A stretch of 64,000 nt of DNA from an uncultured Burkholderiales bacterium (GCA_903880855.1 CAIRQX010000039.1:33101-97100); one strand, 5' to 3'; counted from the stretch's first letter, positions 30,516-43,767 are shown. Notes: a model not told the origin generated them from the letters alone. Numbers and translations: made by a program.

Positions 30516-32257
30516 GCTTGCGCCATATTGTTTTGCGCGACTTTGTGATTGTTCGCGCGTTCGATTTGGATTTATCGACAGGGTTTACGGCACTCACCGG
30601 CGAGACGGGAGCAGGCAAATCGATTTTGATTGACGCAGTTCAACTCGTGCTGGGTTCACGCGCTGAATCTGGTGTGATCAGAGAAGGCGCAAACCGTACA
30701 GAAATTAGCGCTGAATTTGACGTAACGCCTGATGTCTTGTCTTGGTTACAAGAAGAAGGCTTTGACGACATAGCCGCTCAAGATGGCGTTTTACTCAAAC
30801 GCACCATTGACCTACAAGGTAAGAGCCGCGCTTGGATCAATGGCAGCCCTGCTACTGCGGCACAACTGCGTGCATTAGGCGACTTGCTGCTCGACATCCA
30901 TGGTCAGCATGCTTGGCAAAGCCTCACTCGTCCTGACGCAGTACGCGGATTGCTAGACGCTTATGCAAGCATTGACTTAAAAAATTTGCACAGCGCGTGG
31001 ACATCTTGGCGCTTAGCCACCCAAACCCTGCACGATGCGCAACACGACCAAGCCAGCTTGCAAGATGAACGCGAGCGTTTGATGTGGCAAGTGGGTGAAG
31101 TAGACAAGCTGAGCCCCGCGGCAGACGAATGGGATGAACTCAACAACCAACATACGCGTCTGTCACACGCACAAGCTTTGATGGACGCCGCACAAAGCGC
31201 CATACAAGCATTAGAGGACGACGACAACGGCGCCCTAACCCTGCTGGCAAAAGCTCAAACTGCACTCCAAGAGCAAGCCCATGTAGAGGCTGAGTTTGCA
31301 AATTGGGTAGATGTTCTGGCCTCAAGCGTGGCGCAAGCGAGCGATGTAGCGCATTCATTACAGGCATATCTCAGCCATACCGAATTGGATCCAGACGGCC
31401 TACAAGCTTTAGATGAGCGCATGGGTTTGTGGATGTCTTTAGCAAGACGCTTTAAACGCACACCGCAAGAGTTGCCTGCCGTTTATGCCGAATGGAAGCA
31501 ACGCTTGTTACAACTAGAAGCCTCTAGCGACCTTGAAGCATTGGAGCGCGCGCAAGCACAAGCTTTTACCCACTACACCACAGAAGCACAAAAGGTTTCT
31601 AAAGCGCGTGCAAAGGCTGCGCCGCAGTTGGCGACTTCTATTACCCAGGCTATGCAAGGCCTAGGCATGCAAGGTGGTCGTTTTGAAGTGGCTCTTGAAA
31701 CCAATGACCAACCCAGCGCCAGCGGACTAGAAAGCGTAGTGTTTTTGGTAGCGGGTCATGCAGGCAGTACGCCAAGACCAGTTGGCAAAGTGGCCTCAGG
31801 TGGCGAACTTTCCCGCATTGCGTTGGCGATCGCCGTTACCACGAGCCAATTGGGTAGTGCCCAGACATTGATTTTTGATGAGGTTGACTCAGGCGTCGGC
31901 GGTGCGGTGGCTGAAACCGTCGGACGTTTGATGCAACAACTAGGCATTGACCGCCAAGTGTTGGCAGTGACCCACTTGCCGCAAGTCGCCGCTTGTGCAG
32001 ACCACCATGGCGTTGTGTCTAAGCATAGCGATGCACAAGGGGTCGCGAGCAGCGTGACCTTGGTAGAAGGCGAAGAGCGAGTGAGTGAAATTGCACGCAT
32101 GCTGGGTGGTGAAAAAATTTCTGACACAACTCGCGCACATGCTCGCGAAATGCTGCACTTACACAATAAAAATTTAAGCGCTAATGCAAATACAAATGAA
32201 AATACGGTTGCAATATCAAATGCAAAAGTAACTGCAAAGGTAAAGGCCAAAGCATGA
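30512..32257 (+). CDS. recN: DNA repair protein RecN
   Basis: Walker [55 protein letters not shown]. Confidence 0.95.
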   Translation: MSLRHIVLRDFVIVRAFDLDLSTGFTALTGETGAGKSILIDAVQLVLGSRAESGVIREGANRTEISAEFDVTPDVLSWLQEEGFDDIAAQDGVLLKRTIDLQGKSRAWINGSPATAAQLRALGDLLLDIHGQHAWQSLTRPDAVRGLLDAYASIDLKNLHSAWTSWRLATQTLHDAQHDQASLQDERERLMWQVGEVDKLSPAADEWDELNNQHTRLSHAQALMDAAQSAIQALEDDDNGALTLLAKAQTALQEQAHVEAEFANWVDVLASSVAQASDVAHSLQAYLSHTELDPDGLQALDERMGLWMSLARRFKRTPQELPAVYAEWKQRLLQLEASSDLEALERAQAQAFTHYTTEAQKVSKARAKAAPQLATSITQAMQGLGMQGGRFEVALETNDQPSASGLESVVFLVAGHAGSTPRPVGKVASGGELSRIALAIAVTTSQLGSAQTLIFDEVDSGVGGAVAETVGRLMQQLGIDRQVLAVTHLPQVAACADHHGVVSKHSDAQGVASSVTLVEGEERVSEIARMLGGEKISDTTRAHAREMLHLHNKNLSANANTNENTVAISNAKVTAKVKAKA

Positions 32258-33129
32258 CGCTCGAGTTGGTGCTCATCACAGGAATGTCAGGCTCTGGCAA
32301 ATCTGTCGCTCTGCACGCGCTTGAAGATGCTGGCTACTACTGTGTAGACAACCTGCCCCCCGAATTGTTGTTGCCATTTGTAGAGTTAGAGCAACAAAAG
32401 CAAGCTGACAAAGTGGCAATCGCCATGGATGTGCGCAGCGCCCAATCCTTGCCTTTGGTTCCAGCCCAGTTAGCAGAATTGCGTCGCAAGAATGTCAATA
32501 TCCGTTTGCTCTTTTTAGATGCCACCACCGACACCTTGGTTCGTCGATTCTCTGAAACGCGCAGGCGCCACCCGCTTTCTCGCCAGCATGACAGTGGCCA
32601 GTCCACCGACTTAGACCGTGATGTAGTCGAAGCTATTGAAATGGAACGTAGCTTGCTTGGCGACTTGCGCGAAGAGTCACACATCATCGATACGAGTTTG
32701 CTCAGAAGCGCTAAATTGCAAGGCTATATCAAATCTTTGATTTCGGCACCTGCAACGCAACTCACGTTAATGTTCGAGTCCTTTGCCTTCAAACGCGGAA
32801 TCCCTATGCATGCGGACTATGTGTTTGATGTGCGCATGCTGCCAAACCCCCATTACGAAGCCAGTTTGAAACACTTAACCGGTCAAGATGCCAGCGTCGC
32901 AGAATGGTTAGCGGGCTATCCTGCTGTCAATGCGATGGCAGAGCAAATTGCCACGTTTTTAAAGGCTTGGCTGCCTGATTTAAGCAATGACCACCGCAGT
33001 TATGTCACGGTGGCCATTGGCTGCACAGGTGGTCAACATCGCTCTGTGTTTTTGGTAGAACTGCTGACCAAACAATTCGCCTCCGAATGGGTGACCTTAA
33101 AGCGCCATCGCGAGCTGGATACGCATTAA
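32254..33129 (+). CDS. rapZ: RNase adapter protein RapZ
   Basis: [50 protein letters not shown]. Confidence 0.95.
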   Translation: MTLELVLITGMSGSGKSVALHALEDAGYYCVDNLPPELLLPFVELEQQKQADKVAIAMDVRSAQSLPLVPAQLAELRRKNVNIRLLFLDATTDTLVRRFSETRRRHPLSRQHDSGQSTDLDRDVVEAIEMERSLLGDLREESHIIDTSLLRSAKLQGYIKSLISAPATQLTLMFESFAFKRGIPMHADYVFDVRMLPNPHYEASLKHLTGQDASVAEWLAGYPAVNAMAEQIATFLKAWLPDLSNDHRSYVTVAIGCTGGQHRSVFLVELLTKQFASEWVTLKRHRELDTH

Positions 33130-34160
33130 CCCAGAAGTTTGCGAATGGGGGCTGGCAAGCCTATGTTAGGTATCGATGGCCGATCAAACCAACGCCCATG
33201 CCCCAGAGATTTTTGGGCTTTGAGACGCAATGCCACTGGATGCAAATACAAGTCTTTGTGTGTGAGCATATGTTTGACTACAGGCATATCTTGTAAATCC
33301 AACTTGCTCTTGGTTTTAATAAAAGCCTGCAGCGATTCATAACTCTCAAACACCGGCAAGCAATACAAGCCCGCCCAAATACCCGACTGCGGTCTTTGCA
33401 CCAGCCACACATCGTCATTTTTAGTTTGTGCGTAAAGCAACCACAGTTGTTCACTGGTGCGTTTTAGTTTTTTGGTTTTGACAGGATAGTTTTCTGGTTT
33501 GCCTTCTTTGACTGCTTTGCAGTTTTCTTTCACAGGACATTGCAGACATTGTGGATTTTTGGGAGTACACAAAGTAGCACCTAAATCCATCATCCCTTGC
33601 GTGTAGTGCGGCATCGCTTGCGCAACATGCTGGGTCGGCAACAACGTTTGCCCTTTCTCCCATAATAATTTTTCGTTCTTGGCGACAGCCAAATCTTGTC
33701 CAAATCCAAAATACCGGGTGAGCACGCGTTTGACATTGGCGTCCAAAATAGCAATGGGCTCTCCAAAACACAGAGATGCAACGGCGGCTGCAGTCGATCT
33801 GCCAATACCTGGCAATGTTTGCAAGGTCAATGCATCACGCGGGAATACACCGCCATGCAATGCCATGACGTCTTGTGCGGCGCGGTGTAAATTACGTGCG
33901 CGGCTGTAGTAACCCAGCCCACTCCACAAGCCCATGACTTCTTCTTGCGAAGCTTTGGCTAAATCTTTGACAGTGGGAAAGTGCTGCATAAAGCGCGCGA
34001 AGTAATCGCGCACAGTCACCACCTGCGTTTGTTGCAACATAATTTCTGACAACCACACCGCATAAGGATCTTGTGTGTTTTGCCAAGGTAAATCATGGCG
34101 ACCATGTATTTTTTGCCAAGCCACTATTGCATTGCCAAACTGCCAAGTTGTTTTGCGCAT
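33126..34160 (-). CDS. mutY: A/G-specific adenine glycosylase
   Basis: [43 protein letters not shown]; 4Fe-4[18 protein letters not shown]. Confidence 0.94.
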   Translation of the reverse strand: MRKTTWQFGNAIVAWQKIHGRHDLPWQNTQDPYAVWLSEIMLQQTQVVTVRDYFARFMQHFPTVKDLAKASQEEVMGLWSGLGYYSRARNLHRAAQDVMALHGGVFPRDALTLQTLPGIGRSTAAAVASLCFGEPIAILDANVKRVLTRYFGFGQDLAVAKNEKLLWEKGQTLLPTQHVAQAMPHYTQGMMDLGATLCTPKNPQCLQCPVKENCKAVKEGKPENYPVKTKKLKRTSEQLWLLYAQTKNDDVWLVQRPQSGIWAGLYCLPVFESYESLQAFIKTKSKLDLQDMPVVKHMLTHKDLYLHPVALRLKAQKSLGHGRWFDRPSIPNIGLPAPIRKLLG

Positions 34161-34162
34161 AG

Positions 34163-34996
34163 TCACGGCTTTTGACACGCAGAGCAGTAGTAAGTGGCAC
34201 GCTGTCCTTGCACCAAGCGTTTAATCACATTGCCGCACAACCTGCAAGGCTCGCCAGCGCGGTCATACACATTGGCCTCTAACTGGAAGTAACCCGTTTG
34301 CCCATCTGCATTGGAAAAATCACGTAAGGTACTACCGCCTTTGGCCACTGCCCGTGCCAGCACATCAATGATGGCGATCCTGAGTTTTTCTGCGCGTAAT
34401 CTACTGATGCGATGGGCACGCACTGTCGGACGAATTCCCGCTAAAAACAAAGCTTCAGATGCATAAATATTGCCAACGCCCACCACAATATCGCCAGCCA
34501 ATAAGACTTGTTTGATGACTGCGTTACGCTTTTTTAAATTTTTATGGAAAGTATCTAAATCGAAGTTGCCAGCTAATGGTTCAACACCGAGATGCCCCAA
34601 AAGCTTTTGCGCAATAGCGCTGGTCTCAGACTCTGCATAGACCACTGCGCCAAAACGCCGCGGGTCGTTTAATCTCAGTAGTCCTTGGGTAGTGAATAAA
34701 TCAAAATGGTCATGGGGTTGTGGCCGGCTTATGACAGCGCCAGTGTTAGCGGCTGGAGTAAAACTCAAACTACCCGACATTCCCAGGTGCCACAGTACCA
34801 AGCCTTCATTCAAATCCATTAGCAGGTATTTACCCCGTCTTCTTACTCCCAAGACTTTTCGGCCAATCAAAGTTGCCGGATTCACACCCAGTGGCCAGCG
34901 AAGGGGTTTGCCGACTCGCACATTGAAAATATCAGCGTTTGCAATGCGGTCAGCAAAACTTAAACGCGTTACTTCTACCTCGGGTAATTCAGGCAT
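34163..34996 (-). CDS. mutM: Formamidopyrimidine-DNA glycosylase
   Basis: [31 protein letters not shown]-terminal zinc finger [25 protein letters not shown]. Confidence 0.96.
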   Translation of the reverse strand: MPELPEVEVTRLSFADRIANADIFNVRVGKPLRWPLGVNPATLIGRKVLGVRRRGKYLLMDLNEGLVLWHLGMSGSLSFTPAANTGAVISRPQPHDHFDLFTTQGLLRLNDPRRFGAVVYAESETSAIAQKLLGHLGVEPLAGNFDLDTFHKNLKKRNAVIKQVLLAGDIVVGVGNIYASEALFLAGIRPTVRAHRISRLRAEKLRIAIIDVLARAVAKGGSTLRDFSNADGQTGYFQLEANVYDRAGEPCRLCGNVIKRLVQGQRATYYCSACQKP

Positions 34997-35036
34997 GTCG
35001 GCATCAATATAAAAGTAAAGCCATTATGATGCCTGC

Positions 35037-36659
35037 ATGAAGTTTTTATTGGCTCCGGCCGTTCTTTCGCTGGCCTTCACGGGCGCTACATCTATTGCGC
35101 AAACCTCACCTGGAACACCAGAAGCACCTGTTGCGAACTCTGGCATGAATGGTGAAATGTTGTATGAGATTTTGGTCGGCGAACTCAATATCCAACAAGG
35201 GCAACCCTTGGTTGGGTTTGCTTTACTCTTAGATGCCGCACGTAAATCCAACGACGCGCCACTCTTTGCACGTGCTGTAGAAATTGCACTCAAAGAACGC
35301 TCAGGCGATGGCGCACTGATGGCTGCGCGCAGTTGGTCTCAAGCGCTACCCCAAGACCGTTTGGCCAATCTGAATTTGTTGCAAATTCTGATTGCTCTCA
35401 ATAAGACCAGCGAAACACTGGATCCACTGAAAAAAGAAATTGCATTTAGTCCTGCAAGCGAACGCAATGCGGCCATTCGTGTAGTGCCACGTTATTACGC
35501 CCGTGTTACCGATTCCAAAGTAGCTGCAGAGATCGTACAAAAAGCCTTGGATAGTTACACCACTAATGCCGAAACCGCATCCGCCGCGTGGTCGGCAATT
35601 GGCCGTATGCAGATGTTGAACGCAAATTTGAGTGGTGCTTTGCAATCTGTTCAAAAAAGCATGGCTACAAATGTGAGGGCCGATATCAGCGCCCCCTTTT
35701 TAGCCCTTGAACTTTTAGGCCGCGGCGTAAAGGATGCGGAAACATTGGTGACACAAGCGCTAACCAACCAAGACAAGCCCGACTACCCCATGGCGTATGT
35801 GCGGGTTTTGATTGAGGGCAAACGTTTTGAACTGGCTGCCGAACAAGCCCTAAGCGTTACACAACGTTTTCCTACCCATGCCGAAGCTTGGTTGCTTTTA
35901 GGTTCTTTGCAATTTGAACAAGGCCAAGACAAGCAAGCTGATGCGTCATTGCAAACCTATATCGGAATGGCTAGCAAAGCGCCAAGCGAGAACACCCAAC
36001 GTGGCATCATCCAAGCGCAATCTCGCCGAGCCTCTATCTTGGCCAAGCAAGGCAAGTTAAAAGAAGCGCGATTGCTGATTACGCAATTGCCCGCCAAAAC
36101 CGAAGAAGATATGCGTAGTCGCCTCATGGCGGAGTTGCAACTTTTGCGCGATTACCGCCAATGGCAAGCGGCCTTTGATTTGTTGGCGCAACATGCAGGC
36201 GACGATCTTGACTTGCTGTATGAGCAAGCCATGATGGCCGAAAAACTCAACCGCGTGGAAGAGATGGAAAAGCTTTTACGCACGGTTATCAGCAAAGATT
36301 CCTCACACTTCAATGCCTATAACGCTTTAGGTTTTTCTTTAGCCGATCGCAATGTGCGGCTCAAAGAAGCGAAAGAATTGATCGTCAAGGCGCTAACTTT
36401 GGCACCCGGCGATCCTTTCATCACGGACAGTTTGGGATGGGTGGAATTTAGGCTGGGTAATACAAACCAAGCCTTGGCTCTTCTAGAGAAAGCATTCAAA
36501 GACCGCGCAGATGCTGAAATCGCCGCCCACCTTGGCGAAGTGCTGTGGCAACTCAAGCGGGAAAGCGATGCGATAGCAATATGGCGTCAAGGGCTAGAAA
36601 TCTCCCCCACCAACGAAACGCTGCAACAAACTCTGCAGCGCTTCAAACCGAGCCTCTAA
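35037..36659 (+). CDS. Tetratricopeptide-repeat protein, exported
   Basis: Signal peptide; TPR patterns (NAYNALGFSLADRN...FITDSLGWVEFRLGNTNQALALLEKAF). Confidence 0.88.
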   Translation: MKFLLAPAVLSLAFTGATSIAQTSPGTPEAPVANSGMNGEMLYEILVGELNIQQGQPLVGFALLLDAARKSNDAPLFARAVEIALKERSGDGALMAARSWSQALPQDRLANLNLLQILIALNKTSETLDPLKKEIAFSPASERNAAIRVVPRYYARVTDSKVAAEIVQKALDSYTTNAETASAAWSAIGRMQMLNANLSGALQSVQKSMATNVRADISAPFLALELLGRGVKDAETLVTQALTNQDKPDYPMAYVRVLIEGKRFELAAEQALSVTQRFPTHAEAWLLLGSLQFEQGQDKQADASLQTYIGMASKAPSENTQRGIIQAQSRRASILAKQGKLKEARLLITQLPAKTEEDMRSRLMAELQLLRDYRQWQAAFDLLAQHAGDDLDLLYEQAMMAEKLNRVEEMEKLLRTVISKDSSHFNAYNALGFSLADRNVRLKEAKELIVKALTLAPGDPFITDSLGWVEFRLGNTNQALALLEKAFKDRADAEIAAHLGEVLWQLKRESDAIAIWRQGLEISPTNETLQQTLQRFKPSL

Positions 36660-36661
36660 CC

Positions 36662-37150
36662 ATGCGTGTGTGGGCGAGCATTTGGCTTGTAGTCTTGCTC
36701 GCAGCATGTGCTACTCCCGCGTCCATTCGCCCTCTTGCACAAGCATCTTCCGAAAAACAATGGCAAGGTCGACTCAGTGTGACCGTGCAAAGTGCTCCTC
36801 CGCGCAATATGAGCGCTGGTTTCTCATTGGATGGCGATGCACGCCAAGGCGAATTAAATTTGTTCTCTCCTCTCGGTACCACCCTAGCCACACTGCGATG
36901 GAATCCGACAACCACGCAATGGGTGCAAGGCAGTCAACAGCGTCGTTATGACTCTATGGCCCATTTGACGGAAGAAACAACGGGTGCTGCCCTACCCATG
37001 GACGCCATGTTCGACTGGCTGCAAGGCAAAGCCACTTCGTCTCCAGGATGGCAAACGGATCTTTCAGCACTAAATCAAGGCACTTTGGTAGCCAAGCGCT
37101 TATCTCCAGAGCCATTGGTAGTGCTTCGAATCAAACTCGACACGCCTTAG
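36662..37150 (+). CDS. lolB: Outer membrane lipoprotein LolB
   Basis: MRVWASIWLVVLLAACAT lipobox; position before ispE; QWQGRLSVTVQS...GELNLFSPLGTTLATLRW. Confidence 0.85.
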   Translation: MRVWASIWLVVLLAACATPASIRPLAQASSEKQWQGRLSVTVQSAPPRNMSAGFSLDGDARQGELNLFSPLGTTLATLRWNPTTTQWVQGSQQRRYDSMAHLTEETTGAALPMDAMFDWLQGKATSSPGWQTDLSALNQGTLVAKRLSPEPLVVLRIKLDTP

Positions 37151-37154
37151 ACCT

Positions 37155-38003
37155 ATGTTGCAATCGCTCCACAACGTCCTAGCACCTGCCAAGCTGAATT
37201 TGTTCTTGCACATTACAGGTCGTCGCGCGGATGGATATCACCTTCTGCAATCTGTTTTTATGTTGATAGATTGGTGTGACACCTTGCACTTTGATGTGAA
37301 GTTGGACGGCAGTATCCAGCGCATTGACTTGAACACACCATTACCCACTGACGACCTCATCGTGCGCGCAGCACGCGCTTTGCAAACGGCCAGTGGCACC
37401 TCACTGGGCGCTGAAATTCGTATCGACAAACAAATTCCTGCACAAGCTGGCATGGGTGGTGGATCCTCAGATGCCGCGAGCACTTTGCTTGCATTGAATA
37501 AATTGTGGGGATTGAATTGGCCCCTATCTAAATTGCTTCCACTCGGATTGGCATTGGGTGCTGATGTGCCCTTCTTTTTATATGGCCACAACGCGTGGGT
37601 TGAAGGCATCGGAGAAAAAATAAGCCCTGTTTTAGTGCCCTCCAGCCGATTTGTAGTCGTCAAACCCAATGCTGGCATAGAGACTGCTCGTATTTTTGGC
37701 TCTACTACTCTAGAGCGCGCTACCAAAACTGCTACAATTTCCGACTTTGCTGCACAGCCATACGACTTTGGTCGTAATGACTTGCAACCAGTGGCTCAAG
37801 CGTTGTGTACCGAGGTAGAAATGGCCCTTCATTGGCTCCAATCCTTCGGTTTGAAACCTCGCATGACCGGCTCTGGCAGCGCAGTTTTTGCGCAATTACC
37901 CGAGCACATCGTGGTGGACACTCCACCACACAACTGGCAAGTGCAAATCTGTCGCAATATGGTGTCTCATCCATTGCGCGAATGGATGGACAGCAACGGT
38001 TAA
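37155..38003 (+). CDS. ispE: 4-diphosphocytidyl-2-C-methyl-D-erythritol kinase
   Basis: APAKLNLFLHITGRRADGYHLLQSVF; QAGMGGGSSDAASTLLALN; MTGSGSAVFA. Confidence 0.96.
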   Translation: MLQSLHNVLAPAKLNLFLHITGRRADGYHLLQSVFMLIDWCDTLHFDVKLDGSIQRIDLNTPLPTDDLIVRAARALQTASGTSLGAEIRIDKQIPAQAGMGGGSSDAASTLLALNKLWGLNWPLSKLLPLGLALGADVPFFLYGHNAWVEGIGEKISPVLVPSSRFVVVKPNAGIETARIFGSTTLERATKTATISDFAAQPYDFGRNDLQPVAQALCTEVEMALHWLQSFGLKPRMTGSGSAVFAQLPEHIVVDTPPHNWQVQICRNMVSHPLREWMDSNG

Positions 38004-38035
38004 CGGTTAGTGGCTTTAGGGCGACTGACCTGTGT

Positions 38036-38112
38036 AGGGGAATCGCCAAGTTGGTTAAGGCACCGGATTTTGATTCCGGCATGCGAAGGTTCGAATCCTT
38101 CTTCCCCTGCCA
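38036..38112 (+). tRNA. tRNA-Gln(TTG)
   Basis: AGGGGAATCGCCAAGTTGGTTAAGGCACCGGATTTTGATTCCGGCATGCGAAGGTTCGAATCCTTCTTCCCCTGCCA. Confidence 0.95.
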
Positions 38113-38177
38113 AATCTTTCATCTGCGCGTGACGGCATGCTAGCGTCATTGGTTTCGAAGCGAAGGTCTCCGTCAAT

Positions 38178-39152
38178 ATGTCGACTCCCACACCTGACTT
38201 CATGGTTTTTACCGGCAACGCCAACCCTGCGTTAGCGTCTGAAATTGCTTGGCATTTAGGTATTGAGCTTGGTGCAGCCCAAGTGGGCCGGTTTTCAGAT
38301 GGTGAAGTGACGGTAGAGATCAACCAAAACGTGCGTGCGCGTGACGTCTTTGTGGTGCAGTCCACCTGCGCGCCTACCAATGAAAGTTTGATGGAATTAC
38401 TCATCATGGTCGACGCCTTGAAGCGGGCATCTGCAGAGCGCATCAGCGCGGTCATTCCTTATTTTGGGTATGCCCGCCAAGACCGTCGCCCTCGCTCGAG
38501 TCGTGTGCCGATTTCAGCCAAGATGGTGGCGGACTTGTTGCAAACGGTTGGTGTAGCGCGTGTTTTGACGATGGATTTGCATGCAGACCAGATTCAAGGT
38601 TTTTTTGATATTCCGGTAGACAACATTTATGCATCGCCTGTTTTGTTGGGCGACTTAAATTTGAAAAACTACAACGATTTGATCGTCGTGTCGCCAGACG
38701 TTGGTGGTGTGGTTCGTGCACGTGCATTGGCCAAACAACTCAATTGCGATTTGGCAATCATCGACAAACGTCGCCCTAAGGCCAATGTGTCTGAGGTGAT
38801 GCATGTGATCGGTGACATTGATGGACGCAACTGCGTCATCATGGACGACATGATCGACACCGCTGGCACCTTGGTGAAAGCGGCTGAAGTTTTGAAAGAG
38901 CGGGGCGCTAAAAAGGTTTATGCGTATTGCACGCATCCGATTTTTTCAGGTCCAGCCATCGAGCGTATTGCCAAAGGCGATGCGCTTGACGAAGTCGTGG
39001 TGACCAACACCATTCCTTTAACTGACGTGGCGCAAGCCTGTCAAAAAATTCGCCAACTCACGGTTGCACCGTTGATCGCAGAAACGATCCAACGTATTGC
39101 CAAAGGTGAGTCGGTCATGAGTTTGTTTTCTGACCAAGACCAGTTGTTCTAA
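38178..39152 (+). CDS. prs: Ribose-phosphate pyrophosphokinase
   Basis: [66 protein letters not shown]. Confidence 0.97.
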   Translation: MSTPTPDFMVFTGNANPALASEIAWHLGIELGAAQVGRFSDGEVTVEINQNVRARDVFVVQSTCAPTNESLMELLIMVDALKRASAERISAVIPYFGYARQDRRPRSSRVPISAKMVADLLQTVGVARVLTMDLHADQIQGFFDIPVDNIYASPVLLGDLNLKNYNDLIVVSPDVGGVVRARALAKQLNCDLAIIDKRRPKANVSEVMHVIGDIDGRNCVIMDDMIDTAGTLVKAAEVLKERGAKKVYAYCTHPIFSGPAIERIAKGDALDEVVVTNTIPLTDVAQACQKIRQLTVAPLIAETIQRIAKGESVMSLFSDQDQLF

Positions 39153-39248
39153 ACACAGTTTTTTCAGACAACATGCAAGCGGGGTTGGCAACAACCTTTT
39201 TTTAATCGGAGCCACACTGGTCGCGGTGGGCTCTAACAGGAGTTAGTT

Positions 39249-39893
39249 ATGAAATTTGTCGCTTTTGAGCGCGCTAAGCAGGGTACGGGTGCGAGCCGCC
39301 GTCTGCGAATCACCGGTCGTACGCCCGGTATCGTCTATGGCGGAAAAGGTGAACCCCACCTCATCGAACTTGACCACAATGCACTTTGGCATGCCTTGAA
39401 GAAAGAATCGTTCCACGCTTCTATCTTGGACATGGAGCTCAACGGAGCCAGTTCACAAGTGCTATTGCGCGATGTGCAATACCACCCCTTCAAGCAACAA
39501 GTACTGCACATTGACTTTCAACGCATCGACGCCAACACCAAGATGAACAAGAAAGTGCCTCTGCACTACAGCGGTGAAGAGAGCTCACCTGCTGCCAAAA
39601 TTGATATGTGCTTGATCAACCATGTGATGACCGAACTCGAAGTCTCATGCTTGCCTAAAGACTTGCCTGAGTTCATCGCAGTCGATTTGAGTAAATTGAC
39701 CAAGGGCCATTCTTTGCACGTCAACGACATCACCTTGCCTGCTGGCGTAGTTGCTGTCACCCACGGCAAATCTAACCCTGTGTTGGTCGCTGTGGTGGCT
39801 ACCAAAGCTGAAGAGCCAACGCCTCAGCAAGCTGCAGCTACTGCTGCTGCAGCCCCAGCAGCGGCTCCTGCAGCACCTGCAGCTAAAAAGTAA
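39249..39893 (+). CDS. rplY: 50S ribosomal protein L25/Ctc
   Basis: [56 protein letters not shown]; Ala-rich tail. Confidence 0.95.
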   Translation: MKFVAFERAKQGTGASRRLRITGRTPGIVYGGKGEPHLIELDHNALWHALKKESFHASILDMELNGASSQVLLRDVQYHPFKQQVLHIDFQRIDANTKMNKKVPLHYSGEESSPAAKIDMCLINHVMTELEVSCLPKDLPEFIAVDLSKLTKGHSLHVNDITLPAGVVAVTHGKSNPVLVAVVATKAEEPTPQQAAATAAAAPAAAPAAPAAKK

Positions 39894-39906
39894 TCGCTTT
39901 TATGCT

Positions 39907-39936
39907 AAAAAAAGGCCCACTTCGGTGGGCCTTTTT
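39907..39936 (+). terminator. Rho-independent terminator after rplY
   Basis: AAAAGGCCCAC-TTCG-GTGGGCCTTTTTT. Confidence 0.9.
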
Positions 39937-39977
39937 TATTAACGTCTTATCTTGCAACCTCACCGATAATTTGCCGC

Positions 39978-40586
39978 ATGATCAAGCTGTTTGTTGGCCT
40001 TGGCAATCCCGGCCCTGAATATGAAGATACGCGCCACAACGCAGGGTTTTGGTGGTTAGATGCGGTTGCTCGCGACTTGAAAGCCCCCTTCCAAGTAGAG
40101 CGTAGCTACCACGGCTTGGTTGCCAAAACCAGTTTTCAAGGACACCAAGTGTGGTTACTCAAACCACAAACCTTCATGAATGTGTCTGGGAAATCGGTTC
40201 GTGCATTGGCACAATTTTTTAAAGTAGCGTCTGAAGAAATATTAGTCGTACACGATGAGTTAGACATTACACCTGGCGAGGCCAAAATCAAACTTGGTGG
40301 CGGCCATGCGGGCCACAACGGTTTACGTGACATCCACGCCCAACTTGGTACAGACCAATATTGGCGTTTGCGCATTGGCATTGGTCACCCCGGCGTGAAA
40401 GAAGAGGTGGCTAATTGGGTTCTCAAAAAACCTGCACCTGATCAACGCAGCGCCATAGAAGACTGCATTTCACGTGCACGCTCTGCAGTGCCATTTTTGT
40501 TATCTGGCGATATGGTGAAGGCGACCCAGTTGGTACATACAGCCAAACCACCAAGGCCCAAGCCCCCACGCCCAGAAGCTGTGTAA
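39978..40586 (+). CDS. pth: Peptidyl-tRNA hydrolase
   Basis: [67 protein letters not shown]. Confidence 0.97.
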   Translation: MIKLFVGLGNPGPEYEDTRHNAGFWWLDAVARDLKAPFQVERSYHGLVAKTSFQGHQVWLLKPQTFMNVSGKSVRALAQFFKVASEEILVVHDELDITPGEAKIKLGGGHAGHNGLRDIHAQLGTDQYWRLRIGIGHPGVKEEVANWVLKKPAPDQRSAIEDCISRARSAVPFLLSGDMVKATQLVHTAKPPRPKPPRPEAV

Positions 40587-41529
<943 letters not shown>

Positions 41530-41533
<4 letters not shown>

Positions 41534-42042
41534 TTTTTTGCGGATGCGTTGGCGTCTTTTAAGACCATCAGTTTTTGATAGACAGCAGGCGACACCAAGT
41601 TATTGCCATCACCCTCGCCGCCGAGCAAAGCAATTTCTCGCACAAATGTGCTCGAGATAAATTGATATGGAGCGCTTGGCGTTAGAAAGACAGTCTCTAC
41701 ATCGGGCATCAATTGGCGGTTCATGCCTGCGAGCTGGAATTCGTAATCAAAGTCGGTGCCAATGCGTACGCCACGCACCATCACTTTGACATGCTGTTCT
41801 CTCACAAAGTCACGCATCAAGCCATCAAACGGCATCACTTTGACTTTTTTATTGTTTTTTAATACCTCGCGCGCCATAGATAAACGGTCATCTAAAGAAA
41901 ACAATGTTTTTTTATGGTGGGCCGCAGCAACTGCCACGATGACCGTGTCGAATAATTTGGAAGCGCGCGCGACGATGTCTTCATGCCCCAAGGTGACGGG
42001 GTCAAAAGTGCCTGGGTAAATGGCAATCACGGGTTCAGACAT
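41530..42042 (-). CDS. coaD: Pantetheine-phosphate adenylyltransferase
   Basis: AIYPGTFDPVTLGHEDIVARASKLFD; VRGVRIGTDFDYEFQLAGMNRQL; ISSTFVREIALLGG. Confidence 0.96.
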
Positions 42043-42078
42043 AGTGGCTCCTGAAATTTTTGATGTGCATGCAAGCGA

Positions 42079-42720
42079 TTATGCAATCCGTTGCAACAAG
42101 TGGGCATGTACGTTGCCTGCCTTCAAATATCTATATGTTTGCAAGCCTTGGGCTGATAGCTCGGCGTCATTCCATTTTTTAGGGGCTTCCAAATAGATCC
42201 ATCCATTGAGCTTGATGCTTTGGGCAGCAGCTTTTAGCGCAGGTTCAAACAATTGACTTTCAAAAGGCGGATCGATGAAAACAAGATCCCAACTTTGGGG
42301 CGCTTGTCTTGCAAGCCAAGAAACTCCATCGGTTCGCTGAACATGCACGGCAGATGCTTTTAGGCGATCGATATGCGCTTGAAGTTGCTCTACCAACACA
42401 GTATCTTGCTCGCAGAGTTGCACCACACTGGCTTCGCGTGATGCTGCTTCTAGCCCCAATGCGCCAGTGCCCGCAAAGATATCCACGCATTTCCATCCGA
42501 GCAATGACTGCCCCAGCCAATTGAACAAGGTCTCGCGCACACGGTCTGGCGTAGGACGCAGGCCAGATTTGTTCGCCACGGGCAATTTGGTTCTTCGCCA
42601 TTGTCCGCCAATGATGCGGACTTCTCCAGCGCCCTTGTGCGCGGGTGCAGGCTTATCTTTGGGAGATGTTGGGCGCGTAAACGGTTTCATAGAATGCTTG
42701 ATTCTAGAAACCCCGCACAT
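42079..42720 (-). CDS. rsmD: 16S rRNA (guanine(966)-N(2))-methyltransferase RsmD (start may be 42690)
   Basis: VRIIGGQWRRTKLPV; RPTPDRVRETLFNWLGQ; DIFAGTGALGLEAASREA; LVFIDPPFE. Confidence 0.93.
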   Translation of the reverse strand: MCGVSRIKHSMKPFTRPTSPKDKPAPAHKGAGEVRIIGGQWRRTKLPVANKSGLRPTPDRVRETLFNWLGQSLLGWKCVDIFAGTGALGLEAASREASVVQLCEQDTVLVEQLQAHIDRLKASAVHVQRTDGVSWLARQAPQSWDLVFIDPPFESQLFEPALKAAAQSIKLNGWIYLEAPKKWNDAELSAQGLQTYRYLKAGNVHAHLLQRIA

Positions 42721-43717
42721 GTTTAGTTTTTTTAAGAAAAAATCTCCGCAAGAGCCTTCAAAGGCAGAGCCTCAACAAGCACCCACTCAGACACGCCAGA
42801 GTTGGCTGCAACGCTTGGGCAAAGGCTTGCAACGCACAGGCCAAAGCATTAGCAGCGTGTTCACGGGGACGCGCATTGACGATGCGCTTTATGAAGAACT
42901 GGAAACAGCGCTCTTGATGGCTGACACCGGCGTTGCCGCTACCGAATACCTGTTGAAAGACTTGAAGTTGCGCGTGAAAGAGACATCGACCACAGAGCCA
43001 GCAGCAGTCAAAGCGCTGTTGGCGCAATCCATCACGCAATTACTCACTCCGTTACAACAAACATTGACCGTTGGTGAACACGTCCCAACCGTGATCATGG
43101 TCGCTGGGGTGAACGGTGCTGGCAAAACCACGTCCATTGGCAAACTCACCCGCCATTTGAGCGAAAGCGGTGCCTCGGTCTTACTGGCTGCAGCCGATAC
43201 GTTTCGTGCAGCAGCCAAAGAGCAATTGGGTGTTTGGGCCACGCGCAACTCGGTCGATATCGTCTCGCAAGCGGGAGGCGATCCAGCCGCTGTGAGTTTT
43301 GACGCAGTCTCTGCCGGCAAGGCCCGCGGCAAAGACGTGGTGTTGGTAGACACTGCCGGACGGCTACCAACCCAACTCCATTTGATGGAAGAGTTGAAAA
43401 AGATCAAACGCGTCGTCCAAAAGGCAGATCCGACCGCGCCACATGAAGTACTTCTTGTCATCGACGGGAACACTGGGCAAAACGCACTGGCGCAAGTCAA
43501 GGCCTTTGACGAAGCCTTGGGCCTCACCGGCTTGGTAGTTACCAAATTGGACGGAACAGCAAAAGGCGGGGTTTTGGCCGCCATTGCCCTGTGGGGGCAG
43601 TCTCGCGTCGCAACTGGTGGGAGTGTGGTGCCGGTTTATTTCATTGGCGTGGGCGAAGCCGTGGAAGACTTGGAGACGTTTAATGCCCAAGAATTTGCCC
43701 AAGCTTTGTTGCAGTAA
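42719..43717 (+). CDS. ftsY: Signal recognition particle receptor FtsY
   Basis: MFSFFKKKSPQ start; GVNGAGKTTSIGKLTRHL; AADTFRAAAKEQL; DTAGRLPTQLHLMEEL; TKLDGTAKGG. Confidence 0.96.
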   Translation: MFSFFKKKSPQEPSKAEPQQAPTQTRQSWLQRLGKGLQRTGQSISSVFTGTRIDDALYEELETALLMADTGVAATEYLLKDLKLRVKETSTTEPAAVKALLAQSITQLLTPLQQTLTVGEHVPTVIMVAGVNGAGKTTSIGKLTRHLSESGASVLLAAADTFRAAAKEQLGVWATRNSVDIVSQAGGDPAAVSFDAVSAGKARGKDVVLVDTAGRLPTQLHLMEELKKIKRVVQKADPTAPHEVLLVIDGNTGQNALAQVKAFDEALGLTGLVVTKLDGTAKGGVLAAIALWGQSRVATGGSVVPVYFIGVGEAVEDLETFNAQEFAQALLQ

Positions 43718-43767
43718 GGCCCCATATTGGCCATCCAAGGGCCTTTTTATCCTGCCAAACAACAAAG

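Noticed and set aside
39820-39893. Ala/Pro-rich repeat at the rplY 3' end
   Set aside because: Typical low-complexity tail of L25/Ctc proteins.
42889-43584. 231-aa minus-strand ORF opposite ftsY
   Set aside because: Antisense shadow of a conserved gene.
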